Assembly: GCA_006384855.1 (NCBI GenBank) | Contig: VCJN01002673.1 | Span: 124,001 to 188,000, forward strand | Source: Tetraselmis striata | Taxonomy: Eukaryota; Chlorophyta; Chlorodendrophyceae; Chlorodendrales; Chlorodendraceae | Length of the DNA: 64,000 bases | Direction of reading: 5' to 3' | Shown here: positions 33,643 to 43,969 of the stretch, piece by piece | Position numbering within the stretch: position 1 is the first letter of the stretch | Layout: every line of letters starts with the position of its first letter | Program-made: the position numbers and the translations under genes | The notes under the pieces: generated by a model | The model's input: the letters and a program-made list of their open reading frames with translations, nothing else | What the model was told of the DNA's origin: nothing | The model's database searches: none

Positions 33643-34472
33643 CGCTTCCCGCGGTAACCCGTACCGTAGTGCGAAAACTTCCCGAATATGTTATATCCAA
33701 AATGCCGTTTCCCGCCCACTCAGCTGCACGCGTGCGTGTGCGGCACAGCGCCATGTACATGGCAACCCACTCGTCACCCTGCCACAGTCTCATTCACAAA
33801 CACTCACCGCCCCTCAACCAACCGAAGCACCGCCCCCCCCCCCCCCCCCCCCCCCAGGGGGGCGCAATGGACCCAAAACGGGACTTTCGGCTGCCTGGCG
33901 CGGCTGCTCTGGCCTCAGAGGCCAAGTAGTTCGGCATCTCCGTGGCCACCCTCAAGACCCTGTACAGTGCGCGCACGCCCACCCACCCACATCCCTCAAC
34001 TTCGCACCTATGCCGCTGCTTTCCTCCGCCTAGGAAAAGTGTGGCGCAGTGCTGACGAAGCGCCCAGCGCGCGCCGCGTTCGAGGCCTCGTCATTGCCTT
34101 GGCGGGTCGAGGCCGTCGACAACAATAGCTGGTGCCTTTGTTACTCGCGTTTGCGGGCGACGGGCGGGCGGGCTGTTGCCTCATGCCGCGTCCGCGGGGG
34201 ATTCGGTACCCCGAACAACACCATCGCGGTCAAACCCTGTAACTGCGAGTGCCCCCCCCCCCCCCCCTTCCCCCCCGCCCCATGGGCCTCTTGTCGGTAT
34301 CTTGGACTTAGCGACGACCGACCTGGTGGCCGGCTCGTCGTTGTGTGGGTGGGCCGTGTGGCAGGGATGGCATGGCACCACCGCCGGCGGCTGTGCCTGA
34401 CGCCTTTATTTGTATTGTCCGTGGTTTATTCGTAATCGGAACTACGGTACGGGTTACCACGGGAAGCGGTAT
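33643..34472. mobile_element. 0.83-kb TIR element, deletion derivative
   Basis: It starts with the word CGCTTCCCGCGGTAACCCGT and ends with its inverse (one mismatch, ACGGG for GCGGG). Its first ~400 bases match 15240-15633 and its last ~435 match 12507-12922, both reverse-complemented. This is the 3.1-kb element in the other orientation with 2.3 kb of interior missing. C runs at 33833-33855 and 34251-34267 replace a shorter C/G patch at 15455 and a G run at 12700. Confidence 0.75.
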
Positions 34473-35230
34473 GTAATAATCGAATTCGCAGTACTTTACG
34501 CATCAGTATACACGTTGACGGCGTAGACCGCGGTCACGCGACTACCATGTGCAACACTCATCGATCAACGCTCCGGTGATGCGCGGTCTTTCTACTGGCA
34601 GCATACACTCGGCGTCGCGAAAGTTCTCCCACGCGAATGTTGGCATGAATGCCACTCCCATCCAGCCAACAGCGCTCGCGGTCGGGTGGGTCTTGACAAC
34701 GAGACGACCGTTGTGCAGCAGCATGCCCAAGACCTCGAGACCATCCACGCCATCGGCGGTGTATGACAAGCGAGTAAAACGGACGGTGGGTGGGCGGAAG
34801 ACAGGACGAGCCGGCGCGGGCGAAGTGCAACAGCCGCTCGACAGCTCCGCGGCTGACGCCCACGCGGCGGCAGAGGCGGGAGCCGAACCACCCGAAAGAA
34901 CGGAATCACTCGTCGAAACGGGGTTCGCCTAACCGCGCTTAACACGGTACTTGTACTGTATCCGTACTCGTTTTTACTGTACGATTACTGTATTCCGTAT
35001 CACCCGCGCCTAACCCTCGCCTATATCCGCTTACAATCAGCTTATCTCCGCCTATCCGGCGGTGGTCGCGAGTACCCGCGCCGAGCCATGACTGCCATGG
35101 CAGTACCCGTACGCTAACGGTACGTGATATGAGTCCCTTGCGCACTTTTCGCCCCTCGAGTACCCGCTACACGGGCGCGCGAGGGCGCTCGGCGCTAGTC
35201 GGCCAGAAGCTGACGCGGCGCGAGTACCGG
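34473..35230. other. Unassigned; inverted copy of a repeat end
   Basis: A frame at 34549-34932 (SINAPVMRGL, then HANVGMNATPIQPTALAVGW) is weakly protein-like. Its last part overlaps 34905-34950, which is the reverse complement of the repeat edge seen near 10.48 kb and 39.9 kb (GCGGTTA, then CGTTTCGACGAGTG). Confidence 0.3.
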
Positions 35231-35235
35231 CTGCA

Positions 35236-35430
35236 CGTACTCCCTGCACATCCCTGCACATCCATGCACATCCGCTGCACATCGCTGTGCACATCCCTGC
35301 ACATCCCTGCACATCCGCTGCACATCGTTGTGCGCATCGCTGCACATCCCTGCACATCCGCTGGACATCCGTTGCACATCCGTTGAACATCCCTGCACAT
35401 ACATCGCTGCACATCCATGCACGCACATGA
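35236..35430. repeat. TGCACATCC minisatellite
   Basis: About 18 imperfect units of 9-12 bases built on CTGCACATCC. Related GATGTGC words occur at 8240-8285. The Cys-rich frames through it are a by-product. Confidence 0.85.
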
Positions 35431-35514
35431 AATTAGGGGTCGCCTGACGGTCATCGCCGCTCACCGCTGAACCAAGCGCGGACAGCCGGCACTCGCATCG
35501 CATAATGACCGCCT

Positions 35515-35985
35515 CGCATGAACAGCAAATCGCCCTGCTCGCCCCCCACTGCCACCATGGCCTCCGCTAGCACCTTCCATAACGCTGCCGGCCCGGATGA
35601 CGCCTCGTGGAAAGGCTTCATGCTGCATAGTAGGTCGCCCGAGCCCCCGCCTGCCCCGCGCGGCCCGCCCCTGCGCTACTACCTCACGACCGTCAGCGCC
35701 GACCGCTCGTCGAATGTTTCTGACGGGGTCAAGCTGAACGGCCCCTTGACCACCGCCCGCCTTCGCGAGGCCAGCAGCACCGCCAACCAGGCTGCGCAAG
35801 GGGTGTACGTATTCACTTCCCTAGCGGAGGCGCAAGACGAGACAGATATGGGCTTCGACGCGGCGTACGTGTGCAGCTGCGATTTGTCACAGCTAGAGGA
35901 AGCCGGGTTTCGCGTGGCCGCGTGGCTAGAACGCACCGATCCCACCCGACACGCACCCGATATCGCTAGAGGGAGGGGAAGCTGA
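35515..35985 (+). CDS. ORF upstream of decayed gene A copy
   Basis: Codes HEQQIALL-like sequence (one frame over), then MASASTFHNAAGPDDASWKG, PPLRYYLTTVSADR, GVYVFTSLAEAQDETDMGFD and AYVCSCDLSQLEEAGFRVAA. The first third is repeated at 38490-38700. It ends just as similarity to the region upstream of gene A (52.2 kb) begins, so it may be a lost upstream part of that gene. The product is unknown. Confidence 0.35.
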   Translation, partial: RMNSKSPCSPPTATMASASTFHNAAGPDDASWKGFMLHSRSPEPPPAPRGPPLRYYLTTVSADRSSNVSDGVKLNGPLTTARLREASSTANQAAQGVYVFTSLAEAQDETDMGFDAAYVCSCDLSQLEEAGFRVAAWLERTDPTRHAPDIARGRGS

Positions 35986-36088
35986 GGTCGTTGCCGTGGC
36001 GGATTTTGAGTTCCTCCGTTGTTCTCTCGCATCGTCCGTTGATGCTACAGCGGGTTGGAGGCTGAAAACCCTTCAGCGCCCCAACGAT

Positions 36089-36957
36089 ATGGCGCGACGC
36101 GAGAACTGCGCTCGGTGCGTTCTTGCCGTTTCGGCCACCAGCCCGCCGCCTCCGAATTCTGCCGGAAGTGTGGCAAGTCCACCACAGTAGACGGCCTACC
36201 AGTGGTTGGCGAGGAGGCGTTGGTCTCGGCGGTGACCGAGGCGATGTACGACCGCATGAACGACCACGGCCACCACATGGAGCTGCCAACTGGCTACTCA
36301 GTGGGCCCAAGTGATCCAAAGGCATGGCCCTTCCTCACTGCCTTCGAGGATCCCAAAGTATACGCAATGCGCGAGCTGCATGCGCTGTGCGAGGCGCATT
36401 TTATGCACCCGATGGACGATAGCGATGCTCTGCGCGATGTGATGGGCTGGGATTCAGCGCACCAATCCCGCCACCGCTTCCCATAGAGACGGGTGGCTAT
36501 GTATTTCGGTGGGAGGCGCTGCCGGGCAAGAGCGAGGCAGACAAGCTGGAACAGTAGGCGCTCCGAACTGTGCGCTCAGAGCGTGCGCGTGAGCTGGGTG
36601 AGCGCGCTCGGAAGCTGCGCGCTACGGAGTGGCAGGAGCGCATGGAGCGAGAGCAGTGAGCGGGTATCTCAGACAACACCAGCGAAGGCGACTATTCAGC
36701 GCCCCGCACATCGGCGCAGTTCTGAAAGCTACGACAGCATTGACAACTGGGATGCGGTAAAGTGCGGGCCATATGAAAAGAAGTACTTCATGCAGAGGAG
36801 GGCGGGGCGCAAAGCAACGATGGAGGCGGGAGGCGAGGCGTTCAACATCGGTGAGGGGGGCTGAGGGCAGCGGTGAGCCGAGCACCCGCCGCTCATGTGA
36901 CATGGTTGTCTCTGGCAAATCCAGTAAGGGCGAGAAGGGGAAGGGACACGCTCAATA
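36089..36957 (+). pseudogene. Decayed copy of zinc-ribbon gene A
   Basis: Homologous along its length to 52382-53686. Shared landmarks are MARRENCxRC, CRxCxxST, MELPTGY/LQLPTGY, PKAWP, YAMREL, HFMHP/HFMHL, DSDAL, and ESYDSIDNWD/ESFTSIDSWD near the end. About 350 bases of the middle are missing. There are several stops and shifts, one of them inside the zinc ribbon (near 36140). A TGTAA follows the terminal TAG at 36960. Confidence 0.7.
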
Positions 36958-36959
36958 GA

Positions 36960-36964
36960 TGTAA
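36960..36964 (+). terminator. TGTAA signal after decayed gene A
   Basis: It has nearly the same placement, immediately after the stop, as in the better copy at 53692, which suggests it belongs to the element. Confidence 0.45.
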
Positions 36965-36969
36965 TTAAT

Positions 36970-37390
36970 GCATTCACATCTTCCTTCGCTTTGTCGCCGC
37001 TTTCTCTGCCATCTCTGCCTTCACGGCACACGCCTTTGCCTTGGGCAGGTGGGGCTGTGCACGATGGGCTGGTCCATGCATGTCACGGTGGTGCGCGATC
37101 AAGGTGCTGCGCGTCGTGACTTGGCCAGTCCTGGAGAGCATCACCTTGCCGGACTTGAGCAGGTGCTGGGGCTGTTGGTTGCTGCCGTTGCGGAAGCCCT
37201 CCTTGATCTCCATCTTTGCAGTGCTCCATGCACTGAGCACTCAGTGCGCCAAGGTTGCCATGCAGTTCTATCCATCGGGAAATTGCCGTTATGCAACTTC
37301 ATGCACGGAGTGATGTCCTTTGCTGCTGCGATGTCCATGAAGGCTGCGAAGAATACCTCCGTAGCTGCCCGTAGCTTGTAGGTCAAGGTA
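36970..37390 (-). pseudogene. Decayed copy of transposase gene B, C-terminal part
   Basis: Minus strand. EVFFAAFMDIAAAKDITPCM, then a shift, then EIKEGFRNGSNQQPQ, LLKSGKVMLSRTGQV and MAHHRDMHGP/IAHHRDMHGP. These match residues about 725-850 of the 861-aa protein at 53.7-56.4 kb. The catalytic-region MEHSNRE block is altered. Only about a sixth of the gene remains here. Confidence 0.7.
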
Positions 37391-38400
37391 ACTTATTTCG
37401 TTGTCGCTGAGCGCCACCTCAAACACAGCGCGATGACTTCGCCTCCCGTTGTGTTTGCAGTTGGAGATGCGTGCTATCAACGCCTATGAGCATTGGACTG
37501 TGGGAGGGCCCGATCAACACTGTCTCCCAGCAGGACTTTGTCTTCCCGCCCAGGATTGTGCATGGCAGACTTGTCACATATATATGGACAGAGGCCATCA
37601 GCATTGCCGGCAGGGGGCGGCGGCAAAGGGCCGCTGGTGACGCTGTGCCGAGGCAGATGATCAGGTGATGGGCCACCTGTGTTATATATTATTGCTGAAG
37701 CATCTTACATGTTGTTGTTGCTTTTCTGCACTTTGCGCTGATGCTCATAGTGCAGCCCGGCACGGGTGGTGCTCCTACTTGAAGCACTCCCATGCCTACG
37801 ACATCGCCGCCCTCGATGAGGATGATGGCGGTGTTGATGCCATGCAGTAGTAGCATATACGCAGCAACCGTGGCGTGTGTGAATTGAGCATATCCATATG
37901 TTGCGGGAGCAGTTGCGTAGTATGGCAGGCGCATGATACATTTAAGCGTCGGTTGGGTCTGGGGTTTCCAAATGTAATGTTAAGCAATACTATCTTACGA
38001 AACATGGCCAATCTGCATTATGCTTGCACATGCCTGCTTCACTAATTTTCTTGACACACTCACAATAACATATTTTTTCTGATACTGACAACATGGGTCA
38101 ATGTTACGCATGGATGCCGCGGTGTACTGCAGTATCGTCGCGAGCAGGTATTGTCAACCGATGTTGACACAAAAGTTTGCATTTGTCTTTGCCGTTATAC
38201 ACATCTGTACTTTTGTGAATTTCATGTCATTTGTGGTATGTATGTTGATATCCGTGTAATCTGTTCAGCAATAAGATTTATGTTAAACGCGTTGTGCATT
38301 ACATACAACAGCAGATGCATCGTAGTGTCATTGATAATTTTATTGTGACGCCCCGGGTACCGAGGTATCATTACTACTCGAGACTGATGCAATGATATAA
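37391..38400. other. No complete gene recognised
   Basis: A possible plus-strand exon after TTTGCAG (37460) codes SIGLWEGPINTVSQQDFVFP and PRIVHGRLVTYIWTEAISIA. I cannot link it to a gene. The rest is AT-richer and shows nothing. Confidence 0.25.
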
Positions 38401-38404
38401 AGTA

Positions 38405-39560
38405 CGTGATTAGCCACCAGCCGCGCGCGCACTTTCACTCTTCGGCACTTCCTCGCTCGCTGCTTCGCCTATTTATGCTGACCGCTTCGCATGAAGAGCA
38501 GATCGCCATGCTCGCCCCCCGTGCCACCATGGCCTCCGCCAGCACCTCCCATGCCGCTGCCGGGACGGATGACGCGTCGTGGGAGAGATATCATGCTGCC
38601 GAGAGGAGCACGCGAGCCCCCGCCTGTCCCGCGCGGCCCGCCCCTGTGCTACTACCTCACGACAGTCAGCGCCGATGACACGTCGAGCGTTTTTGACTGG
38701 TCAAGCTGAACGGCCCGTCTGCCCACCCTAATTGACCGTGGAGGAGGAGCAAGCTGCCTTGCTTAAATCGATGAAGCCGACGCATGCAGCAAGGGTTCTT
38801 TGCATCCCCAGTGCAAAGGCGCGCTTGCCGGCCGGTTTACCTGCTCATCGTGTAGCTCCTGATGTTGTCGCTGCCCGAGTGTCGGCGACTTAGTGTTTTT
38901 TCTTTCATCACTACTGCAGTCCGGAATCGACCAGACGGGCGCTCCGGTGCAAGACCTGTCAACCGGCTACAGCCCCCCTCCCCCGCTCGCTCGACGAGCT
39001 CATGTTCCCCGTACCGTGCGGCTTGATCCCCGGCGCTTCAGGACGCTACTGCGAGGATGCAGGCTGGACGCCAGAGGAAGCAAGCGCAACGGGAGCGCGC
39101 GGCGGCATCATGGCAGGCCCAACAAACAAGCTCCTTAGCCGCGGGGCGCAGCAGATGGCAGCAGCTGCCATGAATAGCATGCCCGCATAAGTATCTGCGG
39201 GCAACAAGGGGCAGTCAGCACCCGAGCCGACAGCGGGCATAACACCACATGCCGGCGCCAGGAAGAGGCCGGCGGCAGCGGAGCCAGCCGGCCGCATGCC
39301 AGGGGGGGCGGGCACGGGCCGGGGGCGGTAGTAGACCCATTGTAATTAAATTCCTAGTATTTCCCTAATACTTTATGCAATTGCCGACCCCTCCGCCATA
39401 AATCCGAAAATGTCCGGTGCCTTGACGTTAAATTTGCCAGCTAGGAGTACGCGCGCCCATGTCCGCTTAACCACATGCCGAAGCTCGACGCTCATTGGCC
39501 GCTGATCCAGCCTGGCACCTCACCTTTATTAAATCACAAAACCAACCGTGACTACCGTGT
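38405..39560 (+). repeat. Dispersed repeat, second copy
   Basis: 38490-38700 matches 35515-35720 (MASASTSHAAAGTDDASWER versus MASASTFHNAAGPDDASWKG). 39300-39540 matches 8600-8850. Between them, 39001-39190 holds a frame with AGPTNKLLSRGAQQMAAAAM. Both flanking similarities are in the plus orientation, so this is the most complete copy of that repeat in the window. Confidence 0.55.
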
Positions 39561-39835
39561 AATGCATTTTTGCAGCCTTTGTTGTGTATCGACCAGTACC
39601 GTACTGCCCCGCCTGCTCGTCATCATCACTCGTCATCACGCGGGTATCTTCCGCGCGTACTCGTGAGGAGGCGCGCGCCTAATAGCAGATATGAAGGGCG
39701 GTGATTCCCGTAAAGTACAGTGACTCGTGTACTCGTGTCGTACTTTGTGCACTCGTGACTACCGAGTACCCGCTACTCGCTATAGTACTTTGATGCAGGG
39801 CTCCGCTGCCGTACTCATCCTTACCGCCAAGTTTA

Positions 39836-39935
39836 AAGTACTGTGACGCCTAACGTTAGACGCGATATGTACATGCGCCTACTCGCGCCTGGTAGTCGTT
39901 AAACGCGGTTAAGCGGACCTCGTTTCGACGAGTGA
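39836..39935. repeat. Repeat end shared with 10.42 and 34.9 kb
   Basis: AAGTACTGTGACGCCTAACG through GGACCTCGTTTCGACGAGTG aligns with 10410-10515 and partly, inverted, with 34905-34950. Confidence 0.6.
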
Positions 39936-40273
39936 TGGGCGACAGAAGAGGGAGAGGCCGATGCTATCGAGGAGCCAGACGCGGCGATTTGTGGAGAGGG
40001 CGAGAACGACGACATCGGGCCGCAGTAGGACAGCCGGGAGGTGATTAAGCTAAAGGCAGTGTCGCATCGCCACATGCCGCGCTCGCGCAACAAACGAGCA
40101 GGACCGCGGCGCGGCTCAACAAGGTCAAGGAGTTACATGCACATTACGGGGAGCTCGTACTCGACGTTGAGGCGGAGGACAGCAAGTGACGGAAGCTTTA
40201 TATCACACCAAGCAGCGCAAATACAATCGGCTGGCAGAGCGGTTCGGGATTGCTACGACGGATGGAGTTGGCG

Positions 40274-41000
40274 GATGCCGAGGAAGAAGCCGGGAAAGAG
40301 CACCAGGCCAAACGAGCATTTGCGTGAGAACAAGTCTCGCCTCCTGGCCTTCGCTAGGCTAGTCGCGGAATCAGTTTCCGGGGACGCGGAGGAGGAGGTC
40401 GAGGGCCGCCAGATGGAGAGACCGGTCGGCAGACGCCCTCAACGTCCTAACGGCCGGCAATCCGCAGGATTATCGAACGGCCTCGCCGTGAGGAGAGCTG
40501 CAGCTCCCGTTGGCGAGGTCAATGCGAATGATGTTGCATCTCTGGCGGTAGATGTGGGCGCTGGTGGCAGTGCGGCTCCTGCTGGCGCAACGGCTGCTGC
40601 ACCAGCAAAGGTTAGACATGGGCGGCAAGGCGTGCGCCCGGGACAGCCGACGATCATGTTCACAGTGGGCCGCGCGGCTCGAACATGCAAACCCATGGAT
40701 GCCAACATGAATGAGGATGGCAAGCTCCTCCCCCCCCCCCCCCCCCCCCCCCCCCGTCATACCAAGCATGGGTTAGGCGGCAGTGGCGTGATTTCCAGAC
40801 CAGATTTACAACTCTCTATGGCCACCAGTGGGCTGTAAAGTACCCCAGCTTTGATAGCATAGACCATGCACCTACAGTTTCAGCGGCAGCAGCGGTAGCT
40901 GCAACGCACAAAACTGTTGAGCAGTCGCCTGCGGGTGTCAGCGATGAAGATGTCCTCGCCATCCTCGTGTCGTTTTTTAAAACACATCGCAGCCTGTAGA
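40274..41000 (+). CDS. Unrecognised two-exon gene
   Basis: ATG 40274 opens MPRKKPGKSTRPNEHLRENK, then FARLVAESVS and an Ala/Pro/Arg-rich middle. A C25 run at about 40731-40755 falls in the likely intron. After ATGGGTTAG (about 40772) the second exon codes RRQWRDFQTRFTTLYGHQWA, then VKYPSFDSIDH and VSDEDVLAILVSFFKTHRSL, ending at TAG 40998-41000. The basic start and aromatic RRQW-F-F-LYG-W stretch suggest a DNA-binding protein, but this is inference. It follows the repeat end at 39.9 kb and may belong to that repeat. Confidence 0.35.
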
Positions 41001-41339
41001 CAGCCATAATCACAAAGGTTTATCCCAAGATGGCGGTTCAGGCGGAGAAGGATGCGGTGGCAATGGTACATGATCACTACATGCCAATGCCATGCATGCT
41101 GCACTTTGGGCGATCTATGTGGCTAGGCAGGGCCGCACCTTCCACACGCCGTGCGCCTTTGATTAGCTAAATCTGTCGCTTGCTTGACTGCTCCCCTCGT
41201 TTCCTAGGCTGGACCTCGTAGTCCGGCGGCAGCGGGATGTAGACAGCGCCGCATTGCTCTTGCGACAGTAAGTTCATGATGCATTGCAAACAAGCAATCA
41301 ATGGAGCACTTGTTACTACCAATGACATAGACTGTCATG

Positions 41340-42208
41340 CATCGCTGAAACAACATGCTATCATGGGTAGCGCCATATGTGTTGGGGAGGGGGTGGGCGG
41401 CAGCACAAGACACAGCTGGGCATTGGCGACACACCGGCGGGTGCTGGCAGCCAGTGGGAGGGTCGTGTACTCCTCTTTGTTTGCAACCGCCGTGATGTTG
41501 GCTGATAATCGGTAGTCCGTGCGGTCGTCTGGGTAATCACGGTGCAGAGACGAACCCTCGTAGAGCCACAGTCCTTTTGCAATCTGGAATCAACATCATA
41601 AGAACACGTCAGTATGTCTTCACCGCTATCACATCAATGGATACATACACTACACACCGCCACATGGCACATTTGCCTGACCTCGTCGTGGAAGGCGTAC
41701 TTATCATAGTTGTTGTTTGGTGGCAGGATAACGAAGGTGTCGGTTAAGATGCTTGGCACTGGCGAGGGATAGTAACCCGATACTGGTCAAACACGCGTGG
41801 CAGCCTAGGATAGTGATGATATGGTAGGTTGAAATAATATTCCAGGGGGTGGGACGTGTAGCGGTGCCGACGGTGCCGACTCGGCGTGCGAAGAGCTATA
41901 ATGGTGCGACGGAGGGCGGAGACAAGGGACGCGGGGCGGGCCATCCGGGTGTGCCGTGGGCGATACGCAATCATGGCGCCCACAAAGCAACAATACACCC
42001 ACACAAAAAAAGTCTCCATGTATACGTCTAAGCTGCTCACATGGACTTTGGCATGCATGCCGGGGGCAGTGTGGAGGGTGCCCGAACCATCCCCGCCGAA
42101 ATGGGTCGAGCTGAATGTGTCGCGGAAACCGCGACGAAAATCGACTCCGCTCAGTTGAACGTGCATGCCGCCGTGGGACTCTGCGGCGGGCCTTAAACGA
42201 AATGACAC
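41340..42208 (-). pseudogene. Unrecognised minus-strand gene fragments
   Basis: Upstream part 42208-41770 codes FRLRPAAESHGGMHVQLSGV, then a hydrophobic FFVWVYCCFVGAMIAY. The frame changes near 41775. After that come GYYPSPVPSILTDTFVILPP and NNNYDKYAFHDE. After an apparent intron (acceptor GATTCCAG, 41587) it continues IAKGLWLYEGSSLHRDYPDD, then TDYRLSANITAVANKEEYTT. The peptide reads like a real protein, but I cannot name it. Confidence 0.35.
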
Positions 42209-43430
42209 AGCCGGAAACTCGGCGACGGGGGGACTTATTTGTGGTACAATGGTTGAGGGGGTTCATCTCGGAAAGATGGGCAGCATGCGTGGGTGGGCGA
42301 GGGTGGCACTGGAATGTCGGTGGGGAGGGGAGATGTGCCCGTCGTAGTGTTGGGTGCCTTCAACGGTATCGCGCCGCGACGCGCAGATAGAAGTAGTGAC
42401 AGCAGAGGAAAACGTAGAAATAACGTACGGGTACGGTAGATCCGTATAATCCCTATATAACTCATCACTGTATGTAGTTATATTATTATATTAACACCGT
42501 CGTGTGCGGGTGCGCCGATGTCGGCCGGCAGCTTATCGAGGCGCTGCGGGGTCGATGCAGCCGCTGGGGCGGTACGGCATACTAGCACCGGAAATATTAG
42601 CACTGTACTTATTGCGCTGCGTTCCGCGCGCCCCTGCTAACTGTGCTATTAAGTAAAGACGGCGAGGGAAAGGAAACCCCAACTACTGGTAAACACATTT
42701 TTCGTGCCCCCGGGACACGGCACGAGGCAATTGGTCGCTCACCGCGCGCGCGCGCGCTTCTGCGCTGCTGCTGAAGGAGTGCCCCCCGCCCCCTCCCCCC
42801 CCCGGGCCGGCCAGCAGCAGACCATGCGTGTGTGCGGCCCGCTGCGGTACCACCACTACACTGCAGTACAGCAAGTGCCATCGCCGTTGCCAGGACAATC
42901 TGCCCGCACCCTGGTAGCTGAAAGGGCCCAGGTCTCTGGGAAGGTATCACAATACAATTGAAAATCGCGTGCCTTACCTCGGTTAGAGACAGGCGTGGTG
43001 GCTGTTGCGCGCGTGCCTGGGAGACCGCGGCTATGAAGCTCTATCCTCGCTGCCCCCCCTCCCCCCCCGCCCCCGACTTTTCTTGCTTCTTGCCCCCCCC
43101 CTTCCCAGTAACCCCGGTACATGCGCGTGCTTGGTTGAGCGCCCGGTACTAACATAGCGCACCTTCTCCGGGTTTCGCTCTATCCAGACCATGCTTCCGT
43201 GCGGGGACAGCCTGGCTCCTGTGTGATGCAGCGCCCGCTGCTACTGACTCTCCCCCTTGACCCTTACAGGGGCTGTGCTGTGCCTGCCTGTGCTGTTTGA
43301 ACCAGGGCTGCTGCTCATCATGGGAGCACACAACTTTCCCAAAGGTCTGAACCAATCTCCTGCCAGTAGCTATCGTACATGGTTGTGATGTACCTCCCTG
43401 TGCCTTTAGCCTTACAACTGTGGTGTGTGG
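42209..43430. other. Gap before complex I-like gene
   Basis: It probably holds 5' exon(s) of the gene at 43439. A candidate exon ends at a GTATCA donor near 42943, but phase could not be fixed. There are several interrupted C runs at 42790-43100. Confidence 0.3.
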
Positions 43431-43438
43431 TTGTATCA

Positions 43439-43897
43439 GAGGTCTGGTCTCCTGCTGGTGGGTGGTGGGCCGATCCAAAAGGCTGGAAGAAGAACACTAT
43501 TCTTGTCTACGCGTGAGTGCTCCAGATTTGTATTCATGAGTACTGTACTTCCTTCCGTGTTGGATGCATGTCGAATTGCGTGATGCCAGGTCAGATGCGT
43601 TTCTGCGTATCAGTCAGTCACCTTTAGGCTGACAAGTCAAGTATTGATATATGTAGGGCGATATTTGCGATTGCCGCTCCTGTGGCCTACTATTCCAAGT
43701 CAAATGAGGTATGCAATCCGAAGCGTGGCAGTATTTAGATTCAGCAGTTACATGCCCAAGAATTGTGGGAGTGTTCGGAATACTTTCTCACCGGGCTTAA
43801 GCGATAGTTCTGTCTGCAGATACGCACTCAAGAGCCCCGGCGCTGGATACCCTCCATGATGTGGAGCAGCAACATGCCCAGCAAAAACGACTCCTAA
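43439..43897 (+). CDS. Small membrane protein, complex I ESSS-like (partial)
   Basis: Three exons join in phase: about 43439-43512 (VWSPAGGWWADPKGWKKNTI, donor GTGAGT), 43657-43708 (IFAIAAPVAYYSKSNE) and 43820-43897 (IRTQEPRRWIPSMMW, stop TAA). One membrane helix spans the first junction (TILVYAAIFAIAAPVAYY). Known family: plant mitochondrial proteins described as ESSS/NDUFB11-like complex I subunits have a similar W-x-P-x-GG-W, P-x-W-x-x-N-T, one helix, then R-P-I-P-S ending. I rely on memory for that resemblance. Upstream exon(s) with the start codon are not placed. Confidence 0.5.
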
Positions 43898-43964
43898 AGC
43901 ATAGATATTCTTTGAATGACAAGTGTCGCAAGCCTCAAGGGATCTGCGGTTATGCATCAAGCAA

Positions 43965-43969
43965 TGTAA
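43965..43969 (+). terminator. TGTAA poly(A) signal
   Basis: Lies 68 bases after the TAA of the complex I-like gene, in the position expected of a chlorophyte polyadenylation signal. Confidence 0.5.

Noticed and set aside
33015..33719. 234-codon Arg/Ser-rich minus ORF
   Set aside because: Out of frame with the more convincing hydrophobic/mixed frame over the same bases, and it crosses the TIR of the adjacent element.
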